Source of the DNA: an uncultured Paenibacillaceae bacterium | GTDB taxonomy: Bacteria > Bacillota > Bacilli > Paenibacillales > DA-C8 | Direction: 5' to 3' | Length of the DNA: 42,641 nucleotides | Assembly: GCA_937957685.1 (NCBI GenBank) | Contig: CALGAO010000133.1 | Span: 1-42,641 of the forward strand | In this document: piece by piece, positions 1-7,413 of the stretch | Layout: every line of letters begins with the position of its first letter | How positions within the stretch are numbered: position 1 is the stretch's first letter | Translations under genes and position numbers: made by a program | Notes under the pieces: generated by a model | Seen by the model: the letters and a program-made list of their open reading frames with translations, nothing else | What the model was told of the DNA's origin: nothing | Database searches by the model: none

Positions 1-48
1 TTGGCTGCCGATGGTTCCTCCTGTGAATACAACAAGGATGTTTTTCAT
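1..48 (-). CDS. L-asparaginase, N-terminal fragment (runs off left edge)
   Basis: Reading the minus strand from position 48 gives ATG followed by 15 codons, MKNILVVFTGGTIGSQ, continuing past the window edge. The segment VFTGGTIGS is the N-terminal strand and nucleophile loop of bacterial L-asparaginases (asparagine to aspartate plus ammonia); the first Thr of TGGTIG is the catalytic nucleophile in that family. A ribosome binding site GGAGGA (minus strand, 58-63) sits 9 bases before the ATG, which fixes the start; the nearby ATG at 53 meets a stop at once. Only 16 residues are visible, so the paralogue type cannot be decided, but the motif and the ribosome site together make the call good. It is divergent from the NfeD-flotillin operon. 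Confidence 0.8.
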   Translation of the reverse strand, partial: MKNILVVFTGGTIGSQ

Positions 49-63
49 CCCATGAAGTCCTCC

Positions 64-276
64 GTTTCCTGGTCGATTATGGCTGCGTGCTTCTGTCGCC
101 ATCGATCTCTATCTGCAAGCAGATCTTTCTGCCCGTCACAAGCAGACAATCATACCTCCATTATAATGATAACTGCATGTTAAATCATCGTCCGCCCCGG
201 AGGGGAAACAGAACGGCAAGACGCAAATGCAGTCTGACAAGCAGGACCGCGGCAACGGATGCCCCGAGCCAGTTGA
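64..276. other. Divergent intergenic region, asparaginase / NfeD
   Basis: This stretch lies between the divergent asparaginase and NfeD genes. It contains a TATAAT-like hexamer at 163-168 readable on either strand and a short perfect hairpin ATCTGC-AA-GCAGAT (111-124). I see no convincing coding sequence; a 60-codon open frame across it on the plus strand lacks a ribosome site and runs over the asparaginase start. It presumably holds the asparaginase promoter. Confidence 0.4.
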
Positions 277-313
277 TGAAACTTTGGACGCAGTTATGAC
301 GTAATGTTACAAT
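277..313 (+). promoter_or_regulatory. Sigma-W-type promoter overlapping a sigma-A-type promoter, upstream of NfeD-flotillin
   Basis: TGAAAC (277-282), 17 bases, then CGTA (300-303) matches the ECF sigma-W consensus TGAAAC-N16/17-CGTA exactly. In Bacillus subtilis the homologous yuaF-floT-yuaI operon belongs to the sigma-W cell-envelope-stress regulon, so the match is in the expected place. A weaker sigma-A candidate overlaps it: TTGGAC (284-289), 18 bases, TACAAT (308-313). The NfeD start codon is about 40 to 50 bases downstream. Confidence 0.7.
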
Positions 314-354
314 AGATGGAAGCTGCAGTAGAAGATTGTGAGGTGATTAGAGAG

Positions 355-858
355 ATGGATACGGTTTATTGGATCCTGTTTGCGATCGGTGTCATCCTGG
401 CAGTGCTCACGATCCTGTTCGGCGATATCTTCGATATCGGATCGGATCATCTGCCCTTTCTCTCTCCAACCGTTCTGGCTTCATTCCTCACTGTATTCGG
501 CGGAAGCGGAGCGTTCCTGACGATCTCGAGCAACCTGCCGCCGCTATTCATCGCGGCGATCTCGCTCGTCGTAGCGCTGGCTCTCACCGCTGTGATTCTG
601 TATGCGGTCATACTCCCCCTGCATCGCGCACAGCAGTCGGCTGCCTTCTCCAGCAAGGACATGATCGGCAAGACGGCTGAGGTGATCACCCCGATCGAAC
701 CGGGCAAGAGAGGAGAGATTATCTACGAGCAGGGAGGATCGCGCCTCAGCGCTCCTGCCAAGACCTTGCAGAACGAGAGAATCGAGCAAGGCGAAACCGT
801 CTGGATCATGGACGTGGTCAGCGGCACCTTCATCGTGGAGAAGAGCGGCAACGGTTAG
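355..858 (+). CDS. NfeD-like membrane protein (YuaF type), partner of flotillin
   Basis: A 167-residue membrane protein of the short NfeD family. Segments of about residues 4-22, 36-58 and 60-85 are hydrophobic and look membrane-spanning; the C-terminal ~70 residues (from MIGKTAEVITPIEPGKRGEI) form the small OB-fold domain typical of NfeD proteins, ending GETVWIMDVVSGTFIVEK. In B. subtilis the homologue YuaF is encoded next to FloT and localises with flotillin in the membrane. The ATG at 355 is chosen because GAGGTGAT (340-347) precedes it at a good distance; an in-frame ATG at 316 lacks such a site and lies at the predicted transcription start. The gene is first in the operon, 79 bases before floT. 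Function beyond assisting flotillin-dependent membrane organisation is not established. Confidence 0.85.
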   Translation: MDTVYWILFAIGVILAVLTILFGDIFDIGSDHLPFLSPTVLASFLTVFGGSGAFLTISSNLPPLFIAAISLVVALALTAVILYAVILPLHRAQQSAAFSSKDMIGKTAEVITPIEPGKRGEIIYEQGGSRLSAPAKTLQNERIEQGETVWIMDVVSGTFIVEKSGNG

Positions 859-937
859 AAGGCCGTGCCCAGGCAAGCGGCCGGTCTTGAGGCCAACCCG
901 ATCAGGCCTGATCAATCAACGAAATGGAGGATGATCT

Positions 938-2401
938 ATGTTGAATTCGTTCGACACAAGCATCTTGATCCCCGCAGGCATTATATTGGTCATTATCTTG
1001 TTGGTTATCGTATTTGCCAAACGGTACAGAACGGTCAGAGCCGATGAGGCGATGATCATCACCGGGGCCATGACACGAAACGGCATGAAGATCGTCAAGG
1101 CAGGCGGCGCCTTCGTATTCCCGATCATCCAGAACGCCGAGATCCTGTCGCTGCAGGTACATACCCTGGAGATCAAGACTCCGGAAGTCTATACGGAGCA
1201 GGGCGTCCCGGTCATGGCGGACGGTGTGGCGCAGGTGAAGATCAAGGGCGACATCGAGTCGATCGCCACCGCAGCCGAGCAGTTCCTCGGCAAGCAGGAA
1301 GATGAACTGCGGAGCATCGCCACCCAGACGCTGGAAGGGCATCTCCGGGCGATCCTGGGCCAGATGACCGTGGAGGACCTGTACAAGAACCGCGAGGAGT
1401 TCGCGAAGCGCGTGCAGGAGGTTGCGGCGAGCGATCTGAACAAGATGGGGCTGCAGATCGTGTCCTTTACGATCAAGGACGTGCGCGACAAGAATGGCTA
1501 TCTGGAAGCGCTTGGTCAGCCGCGGATCGCCCAGGTGAAGCGCGATGCGGAGATCGCCAAGGCGCAAGCGCTGCGCGACGAGCAGATCGCCAAGGCGCAG
1601 GCACTGGAAGAGGGCAAGAAAGCGGAGTTCAAGGCGGAGACGAACATCGCGGAAGCGCAGAAGGAGATGGAGGTCCGCAAGTCCGAGTTCAAGAAGGAAC
1701 AGGATATCCGCCGCGCTGAAGCCGATCAGGCCTACAAGCTGCAAGAAGCCAGGACTCTCCAGGAAGTGAAGAAGGAAGAGATGCAGATCGCCGTTGTCGA
1801 ACGGGAGAAGCTGATCGAACTCGAGGTCAAGGAAATCGAGCGCCGTGAGAAGGAACTGGAGGCGACGGTTCGCAAGCAGGCCGAAGCGGAGCGCTATGCG
1901 GCCGAGCAACTGGCCGAAGCGGAGCGCTACAAGATCGAGGCGATGGCGAAGGCACAGGCAGAACAGGTGCGTCTCGCCGGTCAGGCCAATGCGGATAAGC
2001 AGCGCGCGGAAGGTGCGGCCGAAGCGGAAGTCATCCGCATGAAAGGTCTCGCGGAAGCCGAAGCGAAGGACAAGATCGCGGAAGCGATGAAGAAGTACGG
2101 GGAAGCGGCGATTGCCGAGATGATCGTCACCCAGTTCCCGGATATCGCAAGGGCGATTGCCGAACCGCTGTCCAGGACGGAGAAGATCGTCGTGATCGAC
2201 AGCGGCGGTGGTCAGAGCGGCGGCGCCAGCAAGGTGACCGGGTATGTGACGGATATTCTCGCCAAGCTGCCTGAGACCGTTCAGTCGCTGACAGGCGTCG
2301 ATCTGACGAAAATCCTGGCTCGTCTCGCCGAGGGAGAAGCGGCGCGTCCGTCGGCCCAATCGACGAATGCAGGCGAATCAGCCAATCCATCCGGATCTTG
2401 A
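938..2401 (+). CDS. floT: Flotillin (SPFH/band 7 membrane scaffold protein)
   Basis: A 487-residue flotillin. An N-terminal hydrophobic segment (about residues 8-27, IPAGIILVIILLVIVFA) anchors it in the membrane; the SPFH domain follows (to about residue 190, with GGAFVFPIIQNAEILSLQVHTL and the conserved VEDLYKNREEFAKRVQEVA); then a long Ala/Glu/Lys-rich coiled coil (about 200-400) with repeated EA pairs that drives oligomerisation; and a short C-terminal tail. Length is close to the B. subtilis FloT (YuaG). Flotillins organise functional membrane microdomains and influence biofilm signalling and protein secretion. It shares the operon with the NfeD-like gene and ends upstream of an intrinsic terminator. 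The almost full-length open frame on the opposite strand is a composition shadow of this Ala/Glu-rich gene. Confidence 0.93.
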   Translation: MLNSFDTSILIPAGIILVIILLVIVFAKRYRTVRADEAMIITGAMTRNGMKIVKAGGAFVFPIIQNAEILSLQVHTLEIKTPEVYTEQGVPVMADGVAQVKIKGDIESIATAAEQFLGKQEDELRSIATQTLEGHLRAILGQMTVEDLYKNREEFAKRVQEVAASDLNKMGLQIVSFTIKDVRDKNGYLEALGQPRIAQVKRDAEIAKAQALRDEQIAKAQALEEGKKAEFKAETNIAEAQKEMEVRKSEFKKEQDIRRAEADQAYKLQEARTLQEVKKEEMQIAVVEREKLIELEVKEIERREKELEATVRKQAEAERYAAEQLAEAERYKIEAMAKAQAEQVRLAGQANADKQRAEGAAEAEVIRMKGLAEAEAKDKIAEAMKKYGEAAIAEMIVTQFPDIARAIAEPLSRTEKIVVIDSGGGQSGGASKVTGYVTDILAKLPETVQSLTGVDLTKILARLAEGEAARPSAQSTNAGESANPSGS

Positions 2402-2535
2402 TATCCGAACCGTTCCTTTACACTCACTACACACACTCACACCGGAATCTGCAGTCCTTCTATTAAGTATGGCGTTATGATCCATTCCATAGAAAACGTT
2501 GAACACGCGACAGGCGGGGGATGAATCCCGAAGCA

Positions 2536-2577
2536 GGAGAAGATCCGTGCGGGGGGGACGATTCTCCCGTTTTTTTC
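2536..2577 (+). terminator. Intrinsic terminator of the NfeD-flotillin operon
   Basis: GGAGAA (2536-2541) pairs with TTCTCC (2562-2567), with an inner CGT/ACG pairing around a G-rich loop, followed by seven T (2570-2576). Position, about 135 bases after the flotillin stop and before the lasso promoter, fits an operon end. The asymmetric internal loop makes it a moderate rather than ideal terminator. Confidence 0.65.
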
Positions 2578-2663
2578 ACCTCCATAAACAAGATCCATCG
2601 ACAAAAAGAGCCCCGATCGTGCAAATTGACTCGTTCTATTTTTTGATTTTCTATGAAAGGTAG

Positions 2664-2691
2664 TTACATTTTTTCGAAATTATGATACAAT
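2664..2691 (+). promoter_or_regulatory. Promoter of the lasso-peptide cluster (extended -10)
   Basis: TTACAT (2664-2669), 16 bases, then TACAAT (2686-2691) preceded by TGA, giving an extended -10 element. The -10 hexamer lies inside the left half of the operator palindrome at 2682-2700, so a bound repressor would cover it. Transcription would begin near 2697-2700. This rules out translation from the ATG at 2690. Confidence 0.6.
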
Positions 2692-2700
2692 GTGTATCAT
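2682..2700. promoter_or_regulatory. Operator palindrome O1 on the lasso promoter
   Basis: ATGATACA-ATG-TGTATCAT: perfect 8-bp arms around a 3-bp centre, overlapping the -10 element of the lasso promoter. The identical arms recur at 11420-11438 (centre ATA), and a close copy at 11382-11400. The layout GATACA-N3-TGTATC is typical of operators of small XRE/Cro-type repressors; the candidate protein is encoded at 10939-11313. A single half-site (TGATACA) occurs 45-50 bases downstream at the start of the sulfotransferase gene. Confidence 0.75.
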
Positions 2701-2740
2701 AACAGGAAGGAAAACTCAATATGATAGGAGTGTTTTGCGG

Positions 2741-3973
2741 TTGATTGATACAAAAGGGAGCAACCTAGTGTTCGTACTGTGTGTGCCCCGGAGCGGAAGC
2801 TCTCTGACAACCGTCATGCTGCAGAATCACAGCAAGATCTCCGCCATGCAGGAAATGTGGTTTCTGCTGAGCCTGTATGACCTGCGTCAGCGAAAATCCA
2901 GGCCCTTCGGCGGGACGGATATCCTGCATAAATTTTTTAACGGCGTACTGACCGATGAACTGTTCGAACGGGCATGCCGGGCCTACGCGCTGGAGGTTTA
3001 CAACGGCTTGCTCTATTCGGGCGAGTCCAGCCTGGTGGTTGACAAATCACCGCGATACTACCTGATCCTGGAGTTTCTGGACCGGTTGTTCCCTGAAGCC
3101 AAGCGCATCTGGCTCACACGCAATCCGCTGGATATCGCGGCTTCATACAAAAAGGTACACAAGCATCTGGGAGATCCGTTTGATCTCCTGGAGACTCTGA
3201 ACAGCGACAGGTTGAACATGAAGGCGGTGGACATGACGGCGGGGCTTCTGCGTTACGCCCGATATTTCTCCGGAGCGAGTCCGCATGCCATTCACGTTCG
3301 GTATGAACAGGTCGCCTCCGAACCGCGTCAGGAGCTGACCAGGCTCTGCCGCTTCTTTGGCGTGGAATATGAGGAAGGCATGGAACGGTACGGCGACGCC
3401 GTCAGGAGCGGCGAAGCGGCCCAGTTCTTCAGCATGGGGGTGGGCGATCCGTTCCTCGCCCGGCATGCGGAGCCGCATCGGCAATCCATCGGCCGCTGGC
3501 ACGAGATCTTGACCCGCGAGGAGGCGATCCGGTATTGCCACGTCATCGGCGCCCGGATCTTCCATGAGCTCGGTTACGCGGAGGAGCTGGCCGATGCCGA
3601 GAAGCGGCTGGGCATCACGGTTCCTGACGATCCGGATGAACAGCTCATGGAGCGGCTCTCCAGGCAGCTCGCGGATGCTGCGGGATACGACTGGCAGCCG
3701 GGCTATCAGCTGCGGGCCGACCATGATCCCGGTCGGATGTCGGTCAGCCTTGATGCGGAACACGCGATTACTCCCGAAGTCATGCGTCTTCAGATGATGC
3801 TGCGTTCGCTGGAGATGCGCCTGGAGAAATGCTATCGCGAACGCGATGAATACAAGGCGCGCTACATCAGCCTGAGGAAAAAATCGGACCGTCTGAAGGC
3901 GTGGATTCCCTTCGGCAAACGGCTGTCCAGGTTAGCTTTCGGAATATCTGGTGAAGGTGGTCATAAGCGATGA
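2741..3973 (+). CDS. Sulfotransferase family protein, first gene of the lasso cluster
   Basis: A protein of about 410 residues with the PAPS-dependent sulfotransferase fold. CVPRSGSSLTT (about residues 14-24) is the 5'-phosphosulfate loop, and RYEQVASEPRQELTRLCRFFGV matches the region of the 3'-phosphate contact. The last ~60 residues are a charged helix likely to form a coiled coil (LRSLEMRLEKCYRERDEY). The product would move a sulfo group from PAPS to a hydroxyl; the lasso peptide is the natural candidate given the operon (core Tyr19, Thr or Ser), but the sequence does not show the acceptor. I place the start at TTG 2741, with AGGAG (2726-2730) upstream; TTG 2735 is possible. The ATG at 2690 is in frame but lies within the operator and ahead of the predicted transcript. 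The stop overlaps the next start by four bases (ATGA), indicating translational coupling. Confidence 0.8.
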   Translation: MIDTKGSNLVFVLCVPRSGSSLTTVMLQNHSKISAMQEMWFLLSLYDLRQRKSRPFGGTDILHKFFNGVLTDELFERACRAYALEVYNGLLYSGESSLVVDKSPRYYLILEFLDRLFPEAKRIWLTRNPLDIAASYKKVHKHLGDPFDLLETLNSDRLNMKAVDMTAGLLRYARYFSGASPHAIHVRYEQVASEPRQELTRLCRFFGVEYEEGMERYGDAVRSGEAAQFFSMGVGDPFLARHAEPHRQSIGRWHEILTREEAIRYCHVIGARIFHELGYAEELADAEKRLGITVPDDPDEQLMERLSRQLADAAGYDWQPGYQLRADHDPGRMSVSLDAEHAITPEVMRLQMMLRSLEMRLEKCYRERDEYKARYISLRKKSDRLKAWIPFGKRLSRLAFGISGEGGHKR

Positions 3974-5904
3974 GCGCGATCGCAGGAATCGTCAGCCTCG
4001 AGGGTGCCGTCATCCCGGCTGAACTGACGGAGAAGCTTGCTCACGAGCTCCGGGTCTATAGCGGCGATCAATTCCAGACGTTCCTGGAAGGCCATGTGTT
4101 TCTGGCCTGCCAGGCCAGGTGGATCACCCCCGAATCGGTGAACGAGGCGAATCCCGCCTATGATGCCCTGTGCCGGCTGGCCATCGTCTCAGACGCCTGC
4201 ATCGACAATCGGGATGAGCTCTGCGAGGAGCTGGGAATAGATGCGGGCTTGCGCCAGAATATTGGCGACAATGAACTGCTCTTGCTGGCATATGCCAAAT
4301 GGCGGAGCGATGTGGTACACCACCTGATCGGCGATTATGCCTTTGTTATCTGGGATGCGGTGAATCGCGAGCTATTCGGGGCCAGGGATCCCCTGGGCAG
4401 ACGCACGCTCTATTATACCCTGGCGGACGGAAGGTTCGCCTTCTGTACCACGATGCGTCCGCTCCTTGCCTTGCCGGGCGTCTCCAGAGCATTCAACGAA
4501 GAGTGGCTGGCCGAGTATCTGGCGATTACTTCCATGTTCGATACCGTTCAGCCGGATATCACGCCTTACAGGCAGATTCGAATCCTGCCCGCTTCCCATA
4601 CCTTTCGCCTTAAGCAAGGGCGGCTTACGACAACAGCTTACCATGTACTGGAAAACGTAACTGAACTTCACCTGGGCAACAATGAACAGTATGAAGAAGC
4701 ATTGGTGGATGTGGTCCGGCAAGCTGTTCGATCCAGGCTGCACACGCATCGCAATGTCAGCTCCATGCTGAGCGGCGGACTGGATTCCGGCACGGTGGTG
4801 AGCTTTGCCGCACCGGAGCTTGCGTATCGAGGGAAGAAGCTGTATACGTTCAGCTATGTTCCGGTTGAGGACTTTGAAGACTGGACGCCGGTCCGCTATA
4901 TTCCGGATGAACGCCGATTCATACAGGCTACGGCTGAACATGTCGGCAATGTCGAAGCCAGACTCGAATCGTTTCCCGGAAGAAATCCCTTCCTGGAGAT
5001 TGATCATTGCCTGGATATTCTCGAAACCCCGTATAAATATTTCGAAAATTCCTACTGGCTGCGAGGCATCTATGAACTCGCTTCCGAGATCGACACCGGC
5101 ATCCTCCTGACCGGGTCATACGGAAACTTTACGATATCATGGGGGCCTGCGCTGGACTATTATGCCAGGCTCGTCAGGCAGATGCAGTGGCTTAAGCTAT
5201 ATCGCGAAGCTACTCGCTTCAAGCGCAGGATGGGTTACGGCAGAGGTCTGATCTGGAAGATGATCGGCCAGAAGGCATTCCCCAGGATGACCGAGCTGCT
5301 CATCGCGAACAAGGCGACTGAGGCGGTACCTGCCCTGATTCATCCTGACTTCGCGCGATCGGTTGACGTATACTCCCGCATCGAACCGATGGACCGGGGT
5401 GGTTTCCGGGAGTCGACGGTTGATTTGATCAGCACCCGTTTCCAAGCCTTGTTCAGTCTGCCCAATGCCAACAAGAAAGGCAGCATGATCACGAAGTTCT
5501 CGCTCAGATACGGGGTGTGGGAGCGAGACCCCACCGCTGATCTGCGCGTCATCCGCTTCTGCATGGCGGTGCCGATCGACCAATACGTACAGAATGGCAT
5601 GGATCGCTCGCTTCTGAGACGATCCATGAAAGGGTACCTGCCGGATGAAGTTCGATTGAATCAGGGGAAACGCGGTGTCCAGTCCGCGGATTGGCTGCAT
5701 CGGACACTTCCGGACTGGCCGCTCGTCATGGGCCAGCTGCAACGTCTTGTGAGGGACAGCGCCGTCAGCGGCATCATGAACGTCGAGGCGATCCGCCAGG
5801 CGATGAACGAGGTCGGACACGAGCCCAAGGCCAGCATGGCCTTCCATCCGCAGATGAAACTGCTCATGCGCAGTTTGATCTTCTATCGATTCCTTACCAG
5901 ATGA
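3970..5904 (+). CDS. Lasso-peptide macrolactam synthetase (C protein, asparagine-synthetase-like)
   Basis: A 644-residue homologue of asparagine synthetase B. The C-terminal ATP-pyrophosphatase domain carries the AMP-forming loop SGGLDSG (residues 268-274), which adenylates the side-chain carboxylate of the ring Asp so that the N-terminal amine of the core can close the macrolactam. The N-terminal domain resembles the Ntn glutaminase fold (GIVSLEG...DELCEELG...GDYAFVIWD...GRRTLYY) but begins MSAIAG: the Cys2 nucleophile of true glutaminases is Ser here, so it should not release ammonia from glutamine, as expected of lasso cyclases. Length and plan fit the C proteins (McjC, PadeC). It overlaps the sulfotransferase by 4 bases and lies 30 bases ahead of the precursor gene. 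Confidence 0.92.
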   Translation: MSAIAGIVSLEGAVIPAELTEKLAHELRVYSGDQFQTFLEGHVFLACQARWITPESVNEANPAYDALCRLAIVSDACIDNRDELCEELGIDAGLRQNIGDNELLLLAYAKWRSDVVHHLIGDYAFVIWDAVNRELFGARDPLGRRTLYYTLADGRFAFCTTMRPLLALPGVSRAFNEEWLAEYLAITSMFDTVQPDITPYRQIRILPASHTFRLKQGRLTTTAYHVLENVTELHLGNNEQYEEALVDVVRQAVRSRLHTHRNVSSMLSGGLDSGTVVSFAAPELAYRGKKLYTFSYVPVEDFEDWTPVRYIPDERRFIQATAEHVGNVEARLESFPGRNPFLEIDHCLDILETPYKYFENSYWLRGIYELASEIDTGILLTGSYGNFTISWGPALDYYARLVRQMQWLKLYREATRFKRRMGYGRGLIWKMIGQKAFPRMTELLIANKATEAVPALIHPDFARSVDVYSRIEPMDRGGFRESTVDLISTRFQALFSLPNANKKGSMITKFSLRYGVWERDPTADLRVIRFCMAVPIDQYVQNGMDRSLLRRSMKGYLPDEVRLNQGKRGVQSADWLHRTLPDWPLVMGQLQRLVRDSAVSGIMNVEAIRQAMNEVGHEPKASMAFHPQMKLLMRSLIFYRFLTR

Positions 5905-5934
5905 GGGATGACTCCGGAGAGGAGGTGATGGTTG

Positions 5935-6069
5935 ATGAAGAAGGAGTGGGCAGTACCTGTTGTTGAGTCACTGGATGTCAGCGAGACGATGGCGGGCATC
6001 GGCGTAACGCTGATCGACGAGGTCACCGTCAACGACAAAGACATCTACGACCCGCCACTCGACAGCTAG
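5935..6069 (+). CDS. Lasso-peptide precursor (A), paeninodin-like
   Basis: A 44-residue peptide, too short for most gene finders. Leader MKKEWAVPVVESLDVSETM (residues 1-19): WAVPVV fits the Y/WxxPxL/V motif bound by the PqqD-type B1 protein, and Thr at position -2 is the hallmark of lasso leaders. Core (residues 20-44, 25 aa) begins AGIGVTLID, so Ala1 would close on Asp9 to give a 9-residue ring. The tail (from Glu10: EVTVNDKDIYDPPLDS) is rich in Asp and ends Asp-Ser, the C-terminal serine that HPr-kinase-like enzymes phosphorylate in paeninodin and pseudomycoidin. Bulky plug candidates in the tail are Ile18 and Tyr19. AGGAGGTGAT (5920-5929) gives a very strong ribosome site for ATG 5935; an in-frame TTG lies one codon earlier. 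A strong hairpin follows the stop. Confidence 0.9.
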   Translation: MKKEWAVPVVESLDVSETMAGIGVTLIDEVTVNDKDIYDPPLDS

Positions 6070-6102
6070 TGCAGTCATCAGATGATCGACACATAAGCCA
6101 AT

Positions 6103-6130
6103 GCCCTTATACGGCAAACCGTATAAGGGC
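6103..6130 (+). other. Perfect 12-bp hairpin between precursor and processing genes
   Basis: GCCCTTATACGG (6103-6114), loop CAAA, CCGTATAAGGGC (6119-6130): twelve uninterrupted pairs, with no T-tract after it (AACTCCC follows). It is therefore not a standard terminator. Placed 33 bases after the precursor stop, it most likely shields the 3' end of a short precursor mRNA or partly blocks read-through, so that substrate is made in excess over enzymes. Confidence 0.8.
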
Positions 6131-6163
6131 AACTCCCATTAACGGCTGGAGAGGTGAACTTGC

Positions 6164-7102
6164 TTGGTCAGTGCTATTAGCCGCACATACAGGATCTTCG
6201 GGTTAGTCGTATCCAGCGAGCTTGAGCTGTATACCCTTCCGGCCCTTGAACCTGCCGGGCAGATCCCGGACGTGGAGGTCAGGCTACGCGATTGGTCGGA
6301 GCTGACATCCCGTTTGACGCTGCTGGATAAACGCTTCACAATGCTCGACGGTCTCCTGTGGTTCCATGTCCCGGAGACAGCCGTGTTCAGCATCGGCGGA
6401 GGCCGTGAGATTCATATTTATCCTCATCCTTCAGGGGATGAGGGGAAAATCAGGCTATATGTGCTGGGCACCTGCATGGGCGCCTTGCTAATGCAGCGGC
6501 GCATCTACCCGCTGCATGGCAGCGCGGTCGTCATCGATGGAGAGGCGTATGCGTTCGTGGGCGAATCCGGCGCGGGCAAATCGACGCTGGCCGCGGCCTT
6601 CCTGAAGCGCGGATACCGCCTCGCAAGCGATGATGTGATCGCGGTATACCTCGACCCGGCAGGCAAGCCGACCGTCATGCCCGCCTATCCGCAGCAGAAG
6701 CTGTGGCAGGACAGCCTGGAGAAGCTGGAGATGCATGCGGCGGATCATCAGCAGCTGGTACCTGAAGCGAGCAAATACGCCGTATCCGTGCAGGATCGGT
6801 TTCATGACGCGCCAGTTCGCCTGGCCGGCATCTATGAGCTCATCCCGACAGCCGACTGTGACCGACCGGTGGCAACCAGCCTCGGCAGACTTGAGCGCCT
6901 GCATGCGGTGCTGAGCCATACCTATCGCGGGACCCTCGCGGGCATCCTGGGCCTTGCCGAATGGCGCTTCAGCATGGCAGCTATGATCGCCGGCCGGACG
7001 AAAGTGCACCGTCTGTACAGACCGGTCCATCCGTTCGCCGCTTATCGTCTGGTTGACCTTCTGGTCGGTCCCATGGAAGAGGTGTTAACGAATCGCGTAT
7101 GA
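6164..7102 (+). CDS. HPr-kinase-like lasso-peptide kinase (K)
   Basis: A 312-residue protein related to HPr kinase/phosphorylase. GESGAGKS (residues 133-140) is the Walker A loop; LHGSAV (117-122) and the SDD motif (155-157) after the P-loop helix are the family's other active-site markers. Known relatives in Bacillales lasso clusters (PadeK, PsmK, ThcoK) phosphorylate the C-terminal serine of the precursor; the precursor here ends in Ser, which fits. The start is TTG 6164 with AGAGGTG (6150-6156) upstream; no ATG is available near the conserved N-terminus. The gene follows the post-precursor hairpin and its stop overlaps the B1 start by four bases (ATGA). Confidence 0.88.
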   Translation: MVSAISRTYRIFGLVVSSELELYTLPALEPAGQIPDVEVRLRDWSELTSRLTLLDKRFTMLDGLLWFHVPETAVFSIGGGREIHIYPHPSGDEGKIRLYVLGTCMGALLMQRRIYPLHGSAVVIDGEAYAFVGESGAGKSTLAAAFLKRGYRLASDDVIAVYLDPAGKPTVMPAYPQQKLWQDSLEKLEMHAADHQQLVPEASKYAVSVQDRFHDAPVRLAGIYELIPTADCDRPVATSLGRLERLHAVLSHTYRGTLAGILGLAEWRFSMAAMIAGRTKVHRLYRPVHPFAAYRLVDLLVGPMEEVLTNRV

Positions 7103-7413
7103 GAACGATCGAACTGACCACCCGCGTCATGCAAGCGCAGGGCATCATGGTGAGCGATATGGACGGCGAGAAGGTGATGATGAGTGTCCGAAACGGCAAA
7201 TATTACAACCTCGGGCAAACAGGCGGACGCATATGGGAATTGATCAGTGCGCCTGTCACCGTCCGTCAGGTCATCGATTCGCTCCTGGAGGAATACGAGG
7301 TCTCCCGCCCCGAATGCGAGCAGCAGGTGCTGGCCTTTCTGAGCAATCTGCACAATGAACAACTGATCGAAGTGGTGGAGAGTGCGGAAGATGGGTATGC
7401 GGCCAATTTATAG
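7099..7413 (+). CDS. PqqD-like leader-binding protein (B1, RiPP recognition element)
   Basis: A 104-residue PqqD-family protein. The winged-helix-like RRE fold is recognisable from MSVRNGKYYNLGQTGGRIWELI (about residues 34-55), then the helical part VRQVIDSLLEEYEVSRPECEQQVLAFLSNL. In lasso systems with split B proteins, B1 binds the leader (through the YxxP-type motif) and presents it to the B2 protease and C cyclase. It overlaps both neighbours: 4 bases with the kinase and 23 bases with B2, arguing for coupled translation and one complex. Confidence 0.9.
   Translation: MRTIELTTRVMQAQGIMVSDMDGEKVMMSVRNGKYYNLGQTGGRIWELISAPVTVRQVIDSLLEEYEVSRPECEQQVLAFLSNLHNEQLIEVVESAEDGYAANL

Noticed and set aside
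1..183. 60-codon plus-strand frame at the left edge
   Set aside because: It overlaps the asparaginase start on the other strand, has no visible ribosome site and no homology that I recognise.
902..2359. Long minus-strand open frame (485 codons) opposite the flotillin gene
   Set aside because: It is an antisense shadow of the Ala/Glu-rich coiled coil: Leu/Arg/Phe-rich, no recognisable domain, and flotillin is certain on the plus strand.
2690..2740. ATG 2690 as start of the sulfotransferase
   Set aside because: It lies within the operator and the -10 element, so it should precede the transcription start; the extra 17 residues are not like the family.
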